Positions 8,551-16,332 are shown, numbered from the stretch's first letter. The stretch: 36,628 bases of DNA from Planctomycetota bacterium (GCA_021785435.1 JAJYFE010000032.1:1-36628), one strand, 5' to 3'. Notes: a model not told the origin generated them from the letters alone. Numbers and translations: made by a program.

Positions 8551-8727
8551 AACGCGGAATGAACCAGTAGCAGGTCGAGGATCCGCCACGGTGGACACAC
8601 TCCGATGGGCCGTCGAACCAGCGGACCCGTCACGGCACGGGCGTTGTGTCCACCGGGGCAGATCTTCGACCTGCGGCTGGAGGGGGCCACGGAGCGCCTC
8701 CGGCGATCCAATGATTCATTCCGCGTT
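8551..8727. mobile_element. MITE-like palindromic element between DUF503 and rbfA
   Basis: A nested set of inverted arms spans about 177 bases. The outer arms are AACGCGGAATGAA (8551-8563) and its perfect reverse complement (8715-8727). The middle arms are CAGGTCGA (8571-8578) and TCGACCTG (8666-8673). The inner arms are GGTGGACACA (8590-8599) and TGTGTCCACC (8645-8654). There is no coding capacity. The ordered, terminal inverted repeats suggest a small non-autonomous element or a large folded RNA inserted inside an otherwise tight operon. No clear target-site duplication was seen. Confidence 0.6.
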
Positions 8728-8870
8728 TCTACTTAGCCTCAACGTTTCGCCGCAGAGGACGGCGGCTACGCCAAGCCGCCAGCAAAGGATCCGTGCCATC
8801 TGTGGATTGTTTTCATTGCGCCTCGGAGGTTGCGCGGGGCTCGGTGTGGCGTAAAGGCTTAGGGCGTAAA

Positions 8871-9305
8871 ATGGGCGTGCGCGAACAAAAACTGGAATCC
8901 CGCATTAAGCGTTTGGTCGGTGACATCCTGCTGCGGGGGCTGGCGGATCCGCGAATCGACGGCCTGATCAGTGTCACCCAAGTGCGAGTGACGCCGGATC
9001 TGCGCCAGGCCCGGGTGTTCGTCAGTGTCTTCTCCGCGCCGGCGGCGACGGTGATGCAGGGTCTGGCGGCGGCGCAACGGCACGTGCAGCGGCAGGTGGC
9101 GCGGGGCCTGAGTCTGCGCGTCGCGCCGCATTTGAGTTTTCATCTGGACGAATCACTTAAACATCAAGGGCGCATGTTGGCGCTACTTGCCGGGCGACCA
9201 CCACCGTCCGATCTGCCCGTGCTGGACGATAGTCCCACCGCGGCGCTGCCGCCGGCCGGAAGCACCCTTGGATCGGTCCCTGAAGGAAAGGAAACGGAGC
9301 CATGA
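8871..9305 (+). CDS. rbfA: Ribosome-binding factor A
   Basis: RbfA is a 30S maturation factor that acts near the 5' helix of 16S rRNA. The 144-residue product starts MGVREQKLESRIKRLVGDIL, then DPRIDGLISVTQVRVTPDLRQARVFVSVF, and later LRVAPHLSFHLDESLKHQ. These correspond to the KH-like RbfA fold with its DPR and VTxVxxxxDL motifs and the P-x-L-x-F-x-x-D segment. The last 30 residues are a Pro-rich extension. The ATG at 8871 fits the family start; a longer frame upstream carries no family similarity. Its stop overlaps the start of the next gene by four bases (ATGA), implying translational coupling. Confidence 0.95.
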   Translation: MGVREQKLESRIKRLVGDILLRGLADPRIDGLISVTQVRVTPDLRQARVFVSVFSAPAATVMQGLAAAQRHVQRQVARGLSLRVAPHLSFHLDESLKHQGRMLALLAGRPPPSDLPVLDDSPTAALPPAGSTLGSVPEGKETEP

Positions 9306-10090
9306 GCAAAGCATCTCCCGCCCCGGGTGCGTTGAGAAAAATTATCCGCCGGCTGCTGGCCCAAGCGCCGCCGGGCGGCGCCCGGACCATGGATCCGCTG
9401 GCTCGACTGGTCCGCGCGTTTTTCGAATACGACGCTGATCTGCCCCGCGCCGAGGCCGCGGAAGGCCGCATTTTGGCCGCTGTGGCGGACTACAATGAGC
9501 TGCGCGTCACGCCGGTGACGGAAATAGCCACGCTTCTGGGCGTGCGTTATCCCTTCGCCGAAGCCCGCTGCCAGGCTCTGCGCCGCACCCTTCAGGCCAT
9601 TTTCGAACGCGAACATCACATGAGCCTCGACTGCCTGAAGGATATGAAGAAATCGGAGGTGTGCAAATATCTGCGGACCCTGACCGGCATTCCGGGCTAC
9701 GTCGAAGCCGTGGTAGCCTTGGAGTGCTGCGGCGTGCACACCCTGCCTGTGGACACCAAACTCCTGCTGTGGCTTAAGCATAAGCGCGCTTTGCCTGCCG
9801 ACACCACCATCCCTCAGGCCCAGGAACTTCTGGAGAAACAGGTCCGGGCGGACCAGCTGTTGGCGCTGCACCGCGCGGCGCGTCGGGAACTGGAAGGCTG
9901 GTCGCCGAAAAGTTGGCCGGCGCCGGAGAAGCCCGCCGCTGTGGCGCCCCCGCCGGCTCCGACCGCCCAACCCGCCGCCGCGGCGCCGCCATCGCGGCCA
10001 GCCAAGCCCGCGGCCGCAGCCAGTAAAGCCCGCCCCGCGCACCAGCGTGGGCCGGCCGGGACCCGCGCGCAGCACCACCGCGGCCAGTAA
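9302..10090 (+). CDS. Endonuclease III-fold (HhH-GPD-like) protein lacking catalytic residues
   Basis: A 262-residue product. Residues about 30-195 resemble the helical HhH-GPD fold of endonuclease III: a hairpin-helix-hairpin LTGIPGYVEAVVAL (127-140) and LPVDTKLLLWL (148-158). The Asp of the VDT motif is kept (D151). The position that is the catalytic Lys in Nth (the G-R-K-T-A segment) is replaced here by G-Y-V-E-A, and there is no C-terminal four-Cys iron-sulfur loop. Glycosylase/lyase activity is therefore unlikely; DNA or RNA binding is possible. Residues 205-262 are an Ala/Pro/Lys/Arg-rich tail. It overlaps rbfA by four bases, so it is probably co-translated with ribosome biogenesis genes. 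Assignment is by motif only. Confidence 0.65.
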   Translation: MSKASPAPGALRKIIRRLLAQAPPGGARTMDPLARLVRAFFEYDADLPRAEAAEGRILAAVADYNELRVTPVTEIATLLGVRYPFAEARCQALRRTLQAIFEREHHMSLDCLKDMKKSEVCKYLRTLTGIPGYVEAVVALECCGVHTLPVDTKLLLWLKHKRALPADTTIPQAQELLEKQVRADQLLALHRAARRELEGWSPKSWPAPEKPAAVAPPPAPTAQPAAAAPPSRPAKPAAAASKARPAHQRGPAGTRAQHHRGQ

Positions 10091-10144
10091 ACCAGCCAGA
10101 ACGTTTGACCGCAGAGAACACGGTCACGATGTAAAAAGGCAAAT

Positions 10145-11029
10145 ATGCGTAAATCTCCGCCCGATATTCTTCGCCTGGGTATTCCCAAAGGCTCTTTGGA
10201 AAACGCCACCGTCGATCTGTTTGCCCGGGCCGGTTGGCGCATTTCCATTCCCCAGCGTGGTTATTTTCCATCCATCGACGACCCGGACCTGGAAGTCATC
10301 CTGTTCCGGGCCCAGGAAATGTCGCGCTACGTGGAAGAGCAGGTGGTGGATGCCGGTTTGACCGGTTCGGACTGGATCCGTGAAAACGGCTCCAAGGTAC
10401 GGGAGGTGGCGGAATTGGTTTACTCCAAGGCCACCAGCCAGCCCGCCCGTTGGGTTCTGGCCGTACCGCAGGAGTCGGCGGTGCGAAAACCGGAAGATCT
10501 GCGGGGCGGAGTGATCGCCACTGAATTGGTGCGTGTCACCCGCGAATATTTCCAGCGCAAGAATATTGACGTGCGCGTCGAGTTCAGTTGGGGCGCCACC
10601 GAAGTCAAAGCCCGCCTGCTCGATGCGATTGTCGATATCACCGAAACCGGCTCCTCCCTGCGCGCCAATAACCTGCGCATTGTGGATACCCTGCTGACCA
10701 GCACCACCCGGCTGATTGCCAGCCACCAGGCCTGGCGACAGCCGCTCAAACGGGAGAAGATTGAGAACTTGGCCCTGCTGCTGCAGGGCGCTATCAACGC
10801 CCGCGAAAAGGTAGGCTTAAAACTCAACGCGCCGCGCGGAAAACTTGCGGCTATTATCAAACTTCTCCCCGCGGAAAAATCGCCGACGGTCTCGCCGCTG
10901 GCGGATAGGGGCTGGCTGGCGGTGGAAGTGATCGTGGAGGAAAAGGATGAACGGCAGCTGATTCCTCGACTGAAACGCGCCGGCGCCACGGGGCTGATCA
11001 GTTATCCGCTTAATAAGGTCATTCCCTGA
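10145..11029 (+). CDS. hisG: ATP phosphoribosyltransferase (long form)
   Basis: Catalyses the first step of histidine synthesis, ATP + PRPP to phosphoribosyl-ATP. The 294-residue product has the catalytic lobes LRLGIPKGSLENATVDLF, DAGLTGSDWIREN and DAIVDITETGSSLRANNLR (the PRPP-binding loop E-T-G-x-S/T-L-x-x-N). A C-terminal regulatory ACT-like domain of about 75 residues follows (SPTVSPLADRGWLAVEVIV...GATGLISYPLNKVIP). The extra domain marks the long, hexameric, histidine-inhibited form that does not need HisZ. The start follows AAAGGC in the leader. Its TGA overlaps the ATG of the next gene (TGATG). No other his genes are nearby. Confidence 0.95.
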   Translation: MRKSPPDILRLGIPKGSLENATVDLFARAGWRISIPQRGYFPSIDDPDLEVILFRAQEMSRYVEEQVVDAGLTGSDWIRENGSKVREVAELVYSKATSQPARWVLAVPQESAVRKPEDLRGGVIATELVRVTREYFQRKNIDVRVEFSWGATEVKARLLDAIVDITETGSSLRANNLRIVDTLLTSTTRLIASHQAWRQPLKREKIENLALLLQGAINAREKVGLKLNAPRGKLAAIIKLLPAEKSPTVSPLADRGWLAVEVIVEEKDERQLIPRLKRAGATGLISYPLNKVIP

Positions 11030-11634
11030 TGCAGCCTGATAAAATAAATTCCGAATCCGACGCCAGGCTTGAACCGACGCGCCTGAATGCGGGAGTCAAC
11101 GCTCCGAAGTCGCCGTGGCCTCTTCGGTTTCGTTTGGCTCACGTCTGTCACCTGCCCACCGCTCGCCCCACCAGTGGGCGGGCAGGTCGGGGAGTCGCTA
11201 TGGCGCCCTTTGTCGAGTCGGCTACCCGTCTCTTGGGGGCGACTCGCGGCTTAGCACTCTGCCCTCGCGACGATCCGCCGGATTTACCCCGGTCGAAGCG
11301 TCGCCCCGAAGACCATGCGGGAAACCCTGCGGCCGACCGCCGCCTCCGTGCCCCCGCCATTTTCAGGACAACGATCCGCGGATTCGCTGGGGCCGCCGTT
11401 TTCGCCGCGTCGGTGACGGTGGGCGCCACTGCAACCGCTGTGGCCGCGGTCGTCAGCCCGGCTCGTGCCACCGGGCCCAGCGCGGTGCCGGCGCCTGCCG
11501 ATGCCGGTTGGGCCAAAACCGTCCTGCTGGTCGTGGTCTGGATGTTCGTGCTGGCGGCCATCCTGGGGCCGCTGGAACGCTGGTGGTCCCAGCGGCACCG
11601 CTTGGAGAAAGACTCGCGTGCCTCCGGCTGGTAG
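11029..11634 (+). CDS. Small membrane protein, unknown function, coupled to hisG
   Basis: The 201-residue frame starts in a TGATG overlap with the hisG stop, suggesting translational coupling. Two hydrophobic stretches lie in the C-terminal half: FAGAAVFAASVTVGATATAVAAVV (about 122-145) and KTVLLVVVWMFVLAAILGPL (about 164-183), followed by a basic tail. The first half is low in hydrophobicity and includes residues encoded by palindromic repeats (RGVAMAPFVESATRLLGATRG, about 54-74), so the ancestral protein may have been shorter. I do not recognise a family. The alternative is that only the C-terminal membrane part is real and the upstream frame is open by chance. Confidence 0.5.
   Translation: MQPDKINSESDARLEPTRLNAGVNAPKSPWPLRFRLAHVCHLPTARPTSGRAGRGVAMAPFVESATRLLGATRGLALCPRDDPPDLPRSKRRPEDHAGNPAADRRLRAPAIFRTTIRGFAGAAVFAASVTVGATATAVAAVVSPARATGPSAVPAPADAGWAKTVLLVVVWMFVLAAILGPLERWWSQRHRLEKDSRASGW
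11192..11250. repeat. Palindromic repeat copies inside the membrane-protein gene
   Basis: GAGTCGCTATGGCGCC at 11192-11207 matches the 324-339 form except near its end. TTTGTCGAGTCGG at about 11210 matches the tail of the 30-base element in reverse orientation, and GGGGGCGACTCGCGG follows at 11236-11250. The frame of the host gene stays open through all of them. Confidence 0.6.
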
Positions 11635-11712
11635 TGCCGAGCTGTTCGTGGTCAGCTATCAGTTTCCAGCACCGGTGCGGCAGGCAGCGAACTTTCGGGC
11701 GGGAATCCCGGG

Positions 11713-11750
11713 GGCGGTGGGCACCATGATAAATCGCGGTGCCCACCGCC
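11713..11750. repeat. Strong hairpin (13-bp perfect stem) before the methyltransferase gene
   Basis: GGCGGTGGGCACC and GGTGCCCACCGCC around a 12-base loop. Outside it, TCAGCTATCAGTTTCC (about 11654-11670) is an imperfect match to the reverse complement of 11753-11779, so the whole 11654-11779 stretch is one large imperfect palindrome. No T-tract. It may be a MITE-like insertion or a Rho-independent-like stop for the hisG unit. Confidence 0.6.
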
Positions 11751-11789
11751 GAATGCTGACACCTGAAAGCTGATCGCTGAAGAGCTCCC

Positions 11790-12494
11790 ATGCCCAAACC
11801 TCCCCTGACCCTGCAAACCACCACCCTCTGGGAATATCCGTCCCAGGATTACGGCCGGGAACCGCATGGGGACAAAGATTACGTCGGTGCCACGCCGGCC
11901 TGGGTCATATGGAACCTGCTGCAGCGCTATACCCGTCCGCGGGATGTAATCTTGGACCCCATGGCCGGCAGCGGCACCTGCCTCGATGTGGCCCGGGAGC
12001 TGGGCCGAACGGCGTTAGGCTTTGATCTGACACCGCGCCGTCCGGATATTGCTCCGGCGGATGCCCGCCACTTGCCGCTGGCCGAACAGAGCGTGGATTG
12101 CATATTCCTGGACCCACCGTACGGAACGCATGTGCATTACTCAGATGATCCTCGCTGCCTCGGCCAACTCGACGCCGGTGCCCCGGCCACGGCCGGCGGC
12201 CTGAATCCCTATTATCAAGCCATGCGGCAGGTGTTTCGCGAATGCCGCCGAGTCCTGCGCCACCGCCGGTACCTGGCCGTCTACGTCAGCGATTCCTTTA
12301 AAAAGGGGCGGCCATTCATGCCCATCGGCTTTGAGCTGTTCGCTCTGTTGCGCGAATGGTTCCGGCCCATCGACGTCATTGCCGTGGTTCGGCATAACCG
12401 CAAACTTCTGCGCCGACATTGGCATTCCGCCGCAGTGGAAGGCAATTACTTCCTCCGCGGCTTCAACTATCTGCTGATCTTCAAAAAGGAGTGA
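11790..12494 (+). CDS. SAM-dependent DNA methylase / TRM11-like methyltransferase
   Basis: The 234-residue product has the SAM-binding motif DPMAGSGT (56-63) and, after it, the catalytic motif DPPYGTH (108-114), with a Rossmann-fold spacing. The D-P-P-Y tetrad is the signature of amino-methyltransferases acting on adenine-N6, cytosine-N4 or guanine-N2 in tRNA (Trm11 type). The N-terminal LWEYPSQDYG and later PYYQAMRQVFRECRRVL fit small stand-alone members of the DNA methylase family. No restriction endonuclease or specificity subunit is adjacent, so it would be an orphan enzyme, and the substrate (DNA or RNA) cannot be decided from sequence. A weak GAAGAG precedes the ATG. Confidence 0.8.
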   Translation: MPKPPLTLQTTTLWEYPSQDYGREPHGDKDYVGATPAWVIWNLLQRYTRPRDVILDPMAGSGTCLDVARELGRTALGFDLTPRRPDIAPADARHLPLAEQSVDCIFLDPPYGTHVHYSDDPRCLGQLDAGAPATAGGLNPYYQAMRQVFRECRRVLRHRRYLAVYVSDSFKKGRPFMPIGFELFALLREWFRPIDVIAVVRHNRKLLRRHWHSAAVEGNYFLRGFNYLLIFKKE

Positions 12495-12801
12495 ACCGGG
12501 GATGCCATTCAAAAATCGATCTGATTCTATAAAAAAAGCCATCGATTACGCAAAGATTTTACCAATAACGCCGACGTCGCCCTGCTGGAGCCCTTGGCCT
12601 GATTAAAAGGTTCCCGGAACGCAGCGCTAAAGGCGGACGGACCGGGGGTGCGAAATCATCAGCAGCCTGCTGGCGGTGCGCTCCGTCAGGCCGGTGCCGT
12701 TGCTCCAGGCGGCATAAAATCTCCGCGCGGCGCGAAAAAACGCGGAGATTGGGGTATGGTGGTATGGAGATTACCGCGAATAACGTACCTGCGGAGGTTT
12801 T
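12495..12801. other. Gene-free region with a 10-bp hairpin upstream of a sulfatase
   Basis: The notable structure is AATCTCCGCG (12718-12727) and CGCGGAGATT (12741-12750), a perfect 10-bp stem with a 13-base loop ending in AAAAAA. It lies about 50 bases before the sulfatase start and may act in its leader. Nearer the methyltransferase gene, ATCGAT occurs twice around an A-rich stretch (12517-12546). No coding signal. Confidence 0.55.
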
Positions 12802-14277
12802 ATGAACATCTCAAGTGCTGTCCCGATGGTCAGCGGGATTCCCATGAAAAATATCCTACTTTTTGTGACGGACGATCATGGGGCCTGGGCGGCGGGATGC
12901 TATGGAAACTGCGAACTGCAAACCCCGAATCTTGACCGCCTCGCCGCCGACGGCGTTCGTTTCGCCAACGCCTTTACGCCCTGCCCGGTCTGCTCGCCCG
13001 CCCGCGCCTGCCTGATGACGGGCCGCACCCCCTCGCAGGTCGGCCTGCACGACTGGCTGGAAGAGGGCGACCCCCGTATCGCTCGACGCGATTGGCTGGC
13101 GGAGGAGCAAACTCTGCCAGAATTGCTGTGCGACTGCGGCTACCACACCGGCTTAAGCGGCAAGTGGCACTTGGGCCGATCGCACCAAACGCCGCGCGGC
13201 TTCCAGTGGTGCTTCGGCCTTCCGGGCAGCCAGGGAACACATAATGCCGAGTATACGTACCATCTCAACGGCGAGCGCCTGCGGCTCCGTGGCAACAAGA
13301 GCCGGCACATCACCGATTACGCGCTAGAATTTCTCCGCGGGGCCCCGCACGATCGCCCCTTTTTTCTCAATGTCGGCTATATTGCCACGCATTCTCCGTA
13401 CGAATCATCCGCCCACGATCCCGAACTGGTGGCGCTTTACCGGGCTGCCTTGTTTTCCGACTTGCCAGCCTATCACCCCCATCCGTGGCGGGAGGATGAA
13501 GGAAGGTTTCCCGAGTCGCCCCAACCGGAGGATATTATTTCCCGTCGGCGCGGTTATTACGCCGCCGTTACGGAAATAGACCGAAACCTTGGCCGCATCC
13601 TGGAATTCCTGGAGCGAACCGGGCGTCTGGAAAATACGCTGGTCGTCTACACCTCGGACCACGGCTGCTGTCTGGGGCATCACGGAATATGGGGCAAAGG
13701 CAACAGCACCGCTCCTCTGAATATGTATGAAACCTCCCTTCGCATTCCGCTGCTGATGTGCGGCCCAGGACTAATGAAGGGACAAGTCGTGGCACACGCT
13801 GTTGACCATTACGATACGTTCCTGACCCTTTGTCTATGGGCTAAGGTTCGTCTGCCCGCGCGAATCCGGGCAGCGCGCCGCTATCCCGGCCGCAGCTATG
13901 CCGCTTTGGCCGCGGGGGCTTCGCTGGCTTCCTGGGATGACACCCGTTACGGTGAATACGGCGACCTGCGTATGATCCGCACCCCGAAAGCGAAGTTTGT
14001 TAAGCGCTATCCCGCCGGGCCGTATGATTTGTTCGATCTGCGGCAGGATCCCGGCGAAACGCTCAATCGGGCCGGTTGGTCGTCTTACGCCGCGGTCCAG
14101 CGGGCGTTGGAGAAGCGCCTGGAAAAGTGGTATGCGCGGCACGAGGTTTCTGAGAAATCAGGGTTGCAGGTCAAGCAGCTCCCGCGACACAACCGCTCTG
14201 CAGAAGCATGGCGCAACGGGCGGCGCGAATGCCGCGGCTTGCAGGTTTATCCGCTTCCCGGCGGGACGCCGCGGTAG
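12802..14277 (+). CDS. Type I sulfatase (formylglycine-dependent, arylsulfatase-like)
   Basis: Hydrolyses a sulfate ester. The 491-residue product begins with LLFVTDDHGAWAAGCYGN (paired metal-binding Asp residues) and carries the sulfatase signature C-S-P-A-R at 64-68 with ACLMTGR after it; Cys64 would be converted to formylglycine. The segments GLSGKWHLG and YTSDHGCCLGHHGIWGKG supply further active-site and calcium ligands (the latter is the usual DHG). GGAGG seven bases before the ATG supports the 12802 start; an internal ATG at 12844 is the alternative. No signal peptide is evident, so the location is unclear. It stands alone, 13 kb from the cluster's second sulfatase, and the sequences differ widely. 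Confidence 0.92.
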   Translation: MNISSAVPMVSGIPMKNILLFVTDDHGAWAAGCYGNCELQTPNLDRLAADGVRFANAFTPCPVCSPARACLMTGRTPSQVGLHDWLEEGDPRIARRDWLAEEQTLPELLCDCGYHTGLSGKWHLGRSHQTPRGFQWCFGLPGSQGTHNAEYTYHLNGERLRLRGNKSRHITDYALEFLRGAPHDRPFFLNVGYIATHSPYESSAHDPELVALYRAALFSDLPAYHPHPWREDEGRFPESPQPEDIISRRRGYYAAVTEIDRNLGRILEFLERTGRLENTLVVYTSDHGCCLGHHGIWGKGNSTAPLNMYETSLRIPLLMCGPGLMKGQVVAHAVDHYDTFLTLCLWAKVRLPARIRAARRYPGRSYAALAAGASLASWDDTRYGEYGDLRMIRTPKAKFVKRYPAGPYDLFDLRQDPGETLNRAGWSSYAAVQRALEKRLEKWYARHEVSEKSGLQVKQLPRHNRSAEAWRNGRRECRGLQVYPLPGGTPR

Positions 14278-14780
14278 GTAAAGGCTGCGGTGCGGCGTGC
14301 CTTCGATGACGCCGAAAGCCGCCCGATGGTCGGCTCGCCCCCCCCCGGACTGCATGACGCAGCGCCGCTGGAAAACCATCTGGCCCTGCGCCAGGCAGTG
14401 CTGGGGCACGTGTAACGCGAACTTTCGCACCAGCAGCGCGACGGAACCACAACCCAAGTAGCGGGTGAGTGGCGCGGGGGAGTTGCACCCTCGTACTCGC
14501 GCAGAACCCGCAGCCGCACGCCTCGGTGCAAAGGTTTTTGGAAAAGGCCCAAGTTGTCCCGCCCCACTCGCCCTGCCAGCGGGCCGGCAGGACTTTGTCA
14601 AGTCGCCCTTTTCGACGACCGGTGGGCGGCCAGATCGCCAGGGGGCGACTCGCAGACTGGCGAGCTTTGTCAAGTTGCCTTCTTCGGTGAGCTGCCCGCA
14701 GCGCTCCGCACCGTGGCGTTCATGTAGCCACGAGGAAGAAACTGCCGCCAAGACGCAAAACACCTTGATTTTACAGCGCA
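14278..14780. other. Repeat-rich region without a recognisable gene
   Basis: Two degenerate copies of the 30-base palindromic element run on the minus strand at 14592-14619 and 14664-14691. Between them TCGCCAGGGGGCGAC at 14635-14649 is the same as bases 1333-1347. Several long frames overlap here but none shows domain-like composition or motifs. The region probably records insertions between the sulfatase and the mer-type operon. Confidence 0.55.
14592..14691 (-). repeat. Three degenerate palindromic repeat copies
   Basis: Both outer copies keep the tail ending in TTGACAAAG (minus strand) and the general GTCGYCGAA...GGCRAC layout with substitutions in each arm; the middle one is the TCGCCAGGGGGCGAC form. 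They look like older, decayed members of the family. Confidence 0.65.
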
Positions 14781-14959
14781 TTATTGCACGGCAAACCAGC
14801 GGATGTTGCTGGAATAGCCGATATAGGTGTACCGCACAGATCGGCAGGCCGCTTTTGCCGGACGTTTTGCGGGATTACCCACGGACGCTGCGGCGGGCTG
14901 ATTCGCCGGTGAATCCGGGTTGGTAACCGTGATGTCATGCATGGCGCTGGCACGCATCC

Positions 14960-15575
14960 GAGGCGCACCGTAATCCGGGAATCCGGCGAAAATAATCACC
15001 CGCGCGGTGGCAATCCAAAGCGCCAAGCGCCCGTTTGGCCGCTGCTGGGAACCGGCGGTGCAGGAAGTTTCGGCTTTGACAGCTCGACGCCAAGGGAAAT
15101 ACGGCCGGTAGAAACCAAGGCCCAGCGAGAAGCCCGCAATTCTAAGCAACGGATGCCACAACGAGATGGCGAAACCGGCCGCTGCGCCGGCCGCCGATGC
15201 CCCATCGCCAAAAGCGCCAGGGGCAGCCAGCGGCAAGCCGATGCGAGGACAGCTGCTCCGATTGGCGCCAGCCCGGTCCGCCCACACTGTAGCGAGATGA
15301 ATCCCCAGCGGTGGCGGTGTTGTTGTCAGCCAACCCCCGGGTGTCCACAGCGGCCCTGAGCAACCTTGCCGGCTTGCGCTGGTCCAGGCGCAACACCGAG
15401 GAGCCGACCCGCCCCGGTCAGCGCGTTGGCCAGCAGGCCGAAAAGAGGCACCCCGGGAAAGCCGCGGCCGGTGAAGTGCTTTTCGCGTTGCCTCAACGTT
15501 CGGGCAGTCTCCAGCATAGATCAGTTCCACGCGGGGATTTACGTTTTGTGATTGACTGCTTTTAGTCGTGCTCAT
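14960..15575 (-). pseudogene. Decayed thioredoxin-like/MerT-like mercuric transport gene
   Basis: It starts with an ATG that overlaps the merR end by 14 bases and is preceded by GGAGG. The N-terminus RVELIYAGDCPNVEATRKAL resembles small thioredoxin-like domains fused to or located beside MerT. The frame then loses sense. In a second frame APIGAAVLASACRWLPLALLAM appears, matching the first MerT helix, whose ASACC pair reads ASACR here. The first frame resumes with GASAAGAAAGFAISLW, LGLGFYRPYFPWRRAVK and LALWIATARVIIFAGFPDYG, matching later MerT helices. Two compensating frame changes, a shortened middle and the lost second Cys indicate a pseudogene. The open frame runs on to 14781 without recognisable content. 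Confidence 0.7.
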
Positions 15576-15969
15576 TATCCTCCAGAGTGGCGAGTATTGG
15601 GCATGGCCCCGCTGCTTTACCGTCCGCAGGACAGCGGCGGACCAGCGCCCGGAGCCGGTCACGCATGGCCGCCAGTTCGTTTATTTTCCGCTCGATGTCG
15701 GTGAGTTTGGCTTGCGCCTTCTGGCGTACCTCGGCACACGGAGCCAACGTCCCTAAGCTCAGCTCCAGCAGGTCGTGGATTTCCGCCAGCGTGAATCCTA
15801 GGTCCTGTGACCGCTTGATGAATCGCAGCCGTTCCAAGCTCTGCCGGTCATAAAGCCGGTAGCCAGAGGCCTTACGTAACGGTTTGGGCAACAACTTACG
15901 CCGTTCGTAATAACGCAGTGTCTCAATATTCACGCCCGCATGTCTTGCGACCTGGCCGACCGTCCACAT
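15562..15969 (-). CDS. merR: Mercury-type MerR family transcriptional regulator
   Basis: Metal-sensing activator/repressor that untwists promoters with long spacers. The 135-residue product begins with the MerR winged helix-turn-helix (MWTVGQVARHAGVNIETLRYYERR, then GYRLYDRQSLERLRFIKRSQDLGF), followed by a dimer helix. The three Cys of Hg(II)-binding MerR are present: C78 (PCAEV), C113 (RRCP) and C123 (GPCPIL). Their spacing (35 and 10) nearly equals that of Tn501 MerR (35 and 9). The C-terminal end lies within the decayed MerT-like gene's start. It is probably transcribed from the MerR-type promoter at 16422-16453, with the small Cys-rich gene first. The regulator looks intact although its transport partner is broken. 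Confidence 0.9.
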   Translation of the reverse strand: MWTVGQVARHAGVNIETLRYYERRKLLPKPLRKASGYRLYDRQSLERLRFIKRSQDLGFTLAEIHDLLELSLGTLAPCAEVRQKAQAKLTDIERKINELAAMRDRLRALVRRCPADGKAAGPCPILATLEDNEHD

Positions 15970-15984
15970 AGATGGCTCCTCGTT

Positions 15985-16332
15985 TCAGGTTCCGCCGCAT
16001 TGTCGCGAACCAAACCCCCGTTGACTGACCGTACCATCCGCTGACGGTGGTCCAGCGGTTTTTAGCCGCTGGACCACCGCCAGGGTAGGGATGGGTTCGG
16101 GCCGGGGAAATCCGTGGCAGCAGCTGCAGCCGGGATGGGGCGGGTCAGGGCACTTGCCGCGGCCTTGCCCACAATGGCGGTCTTCGCAACCAACGCTGCG
16201 CGTGACCGCGCCCGCTGTCGCCATCCAGCCGGCATTCGCCGACATTCGTGCCACCGCGACCTGGCTAACCGCCGTTACGGCCAGACTACCCACCACCGCC
16301 ATAGCGGCCAACATCACAACTATGCCCTTCAT
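15985..16332 (-). CDS. Small exported Cys/His-rich protein, possible metal-binding
   Basis: The 115-residue product has an N-terminal signal-type hydrophobic stretch (GIVVMLAAMAVVGSLAVTAV) and then a Cys/His cluster: C49, H53, C54, C61, H66, C69, C71, C72, H73, with one further Cys at 112. GAGGAGG upstream of the ATG is a good ribosome-binding site. It is the first gene after a MerR-type promoter and directly precedes merR, so a role in binding mercury or another soft metal outside the membrane is a reasonable inference. I do not recognise a family; it is not MerP (no GMTCxxC). Residues about 84-100 are encoded by a perfect 14-bp hairpin, so the C-terminus may be altered. Confidence 0.6.
   Translation of the reverse strand: MKGIVVMLAAMAVVGSLAVTAVSQVAVARMSANAGWMATAGAVTRSVGCEDRHCGQGRGKCPDPPHPGCSCCHGFPRPEPIPTLAVVQRLKTAGPPSADGTVSQRGFGSRQCGGT
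16045..16079. repeat. Perfect 14-bp hairpin inside the small Cys-rich gene
   Basis: CGGTGGTCCAGCGG and CCGCTGGACCACCG around a TTTTTAG loop. The host frame reads through it (AVVQRLKTAGPPSA). It may be an inserted repeat of a second class, or an attenuator upstream of merR; no T-tract follows on the transcribed strand. Confidence 0.7.

Noticed and set aside
14158..14781. A minus-strand gene of about 207 codons behind the lone sulfatase.
   Set aside because: Partly antisense to the sulfatase end, contains degenerate palindromic repeats and shows no recognisable domain.
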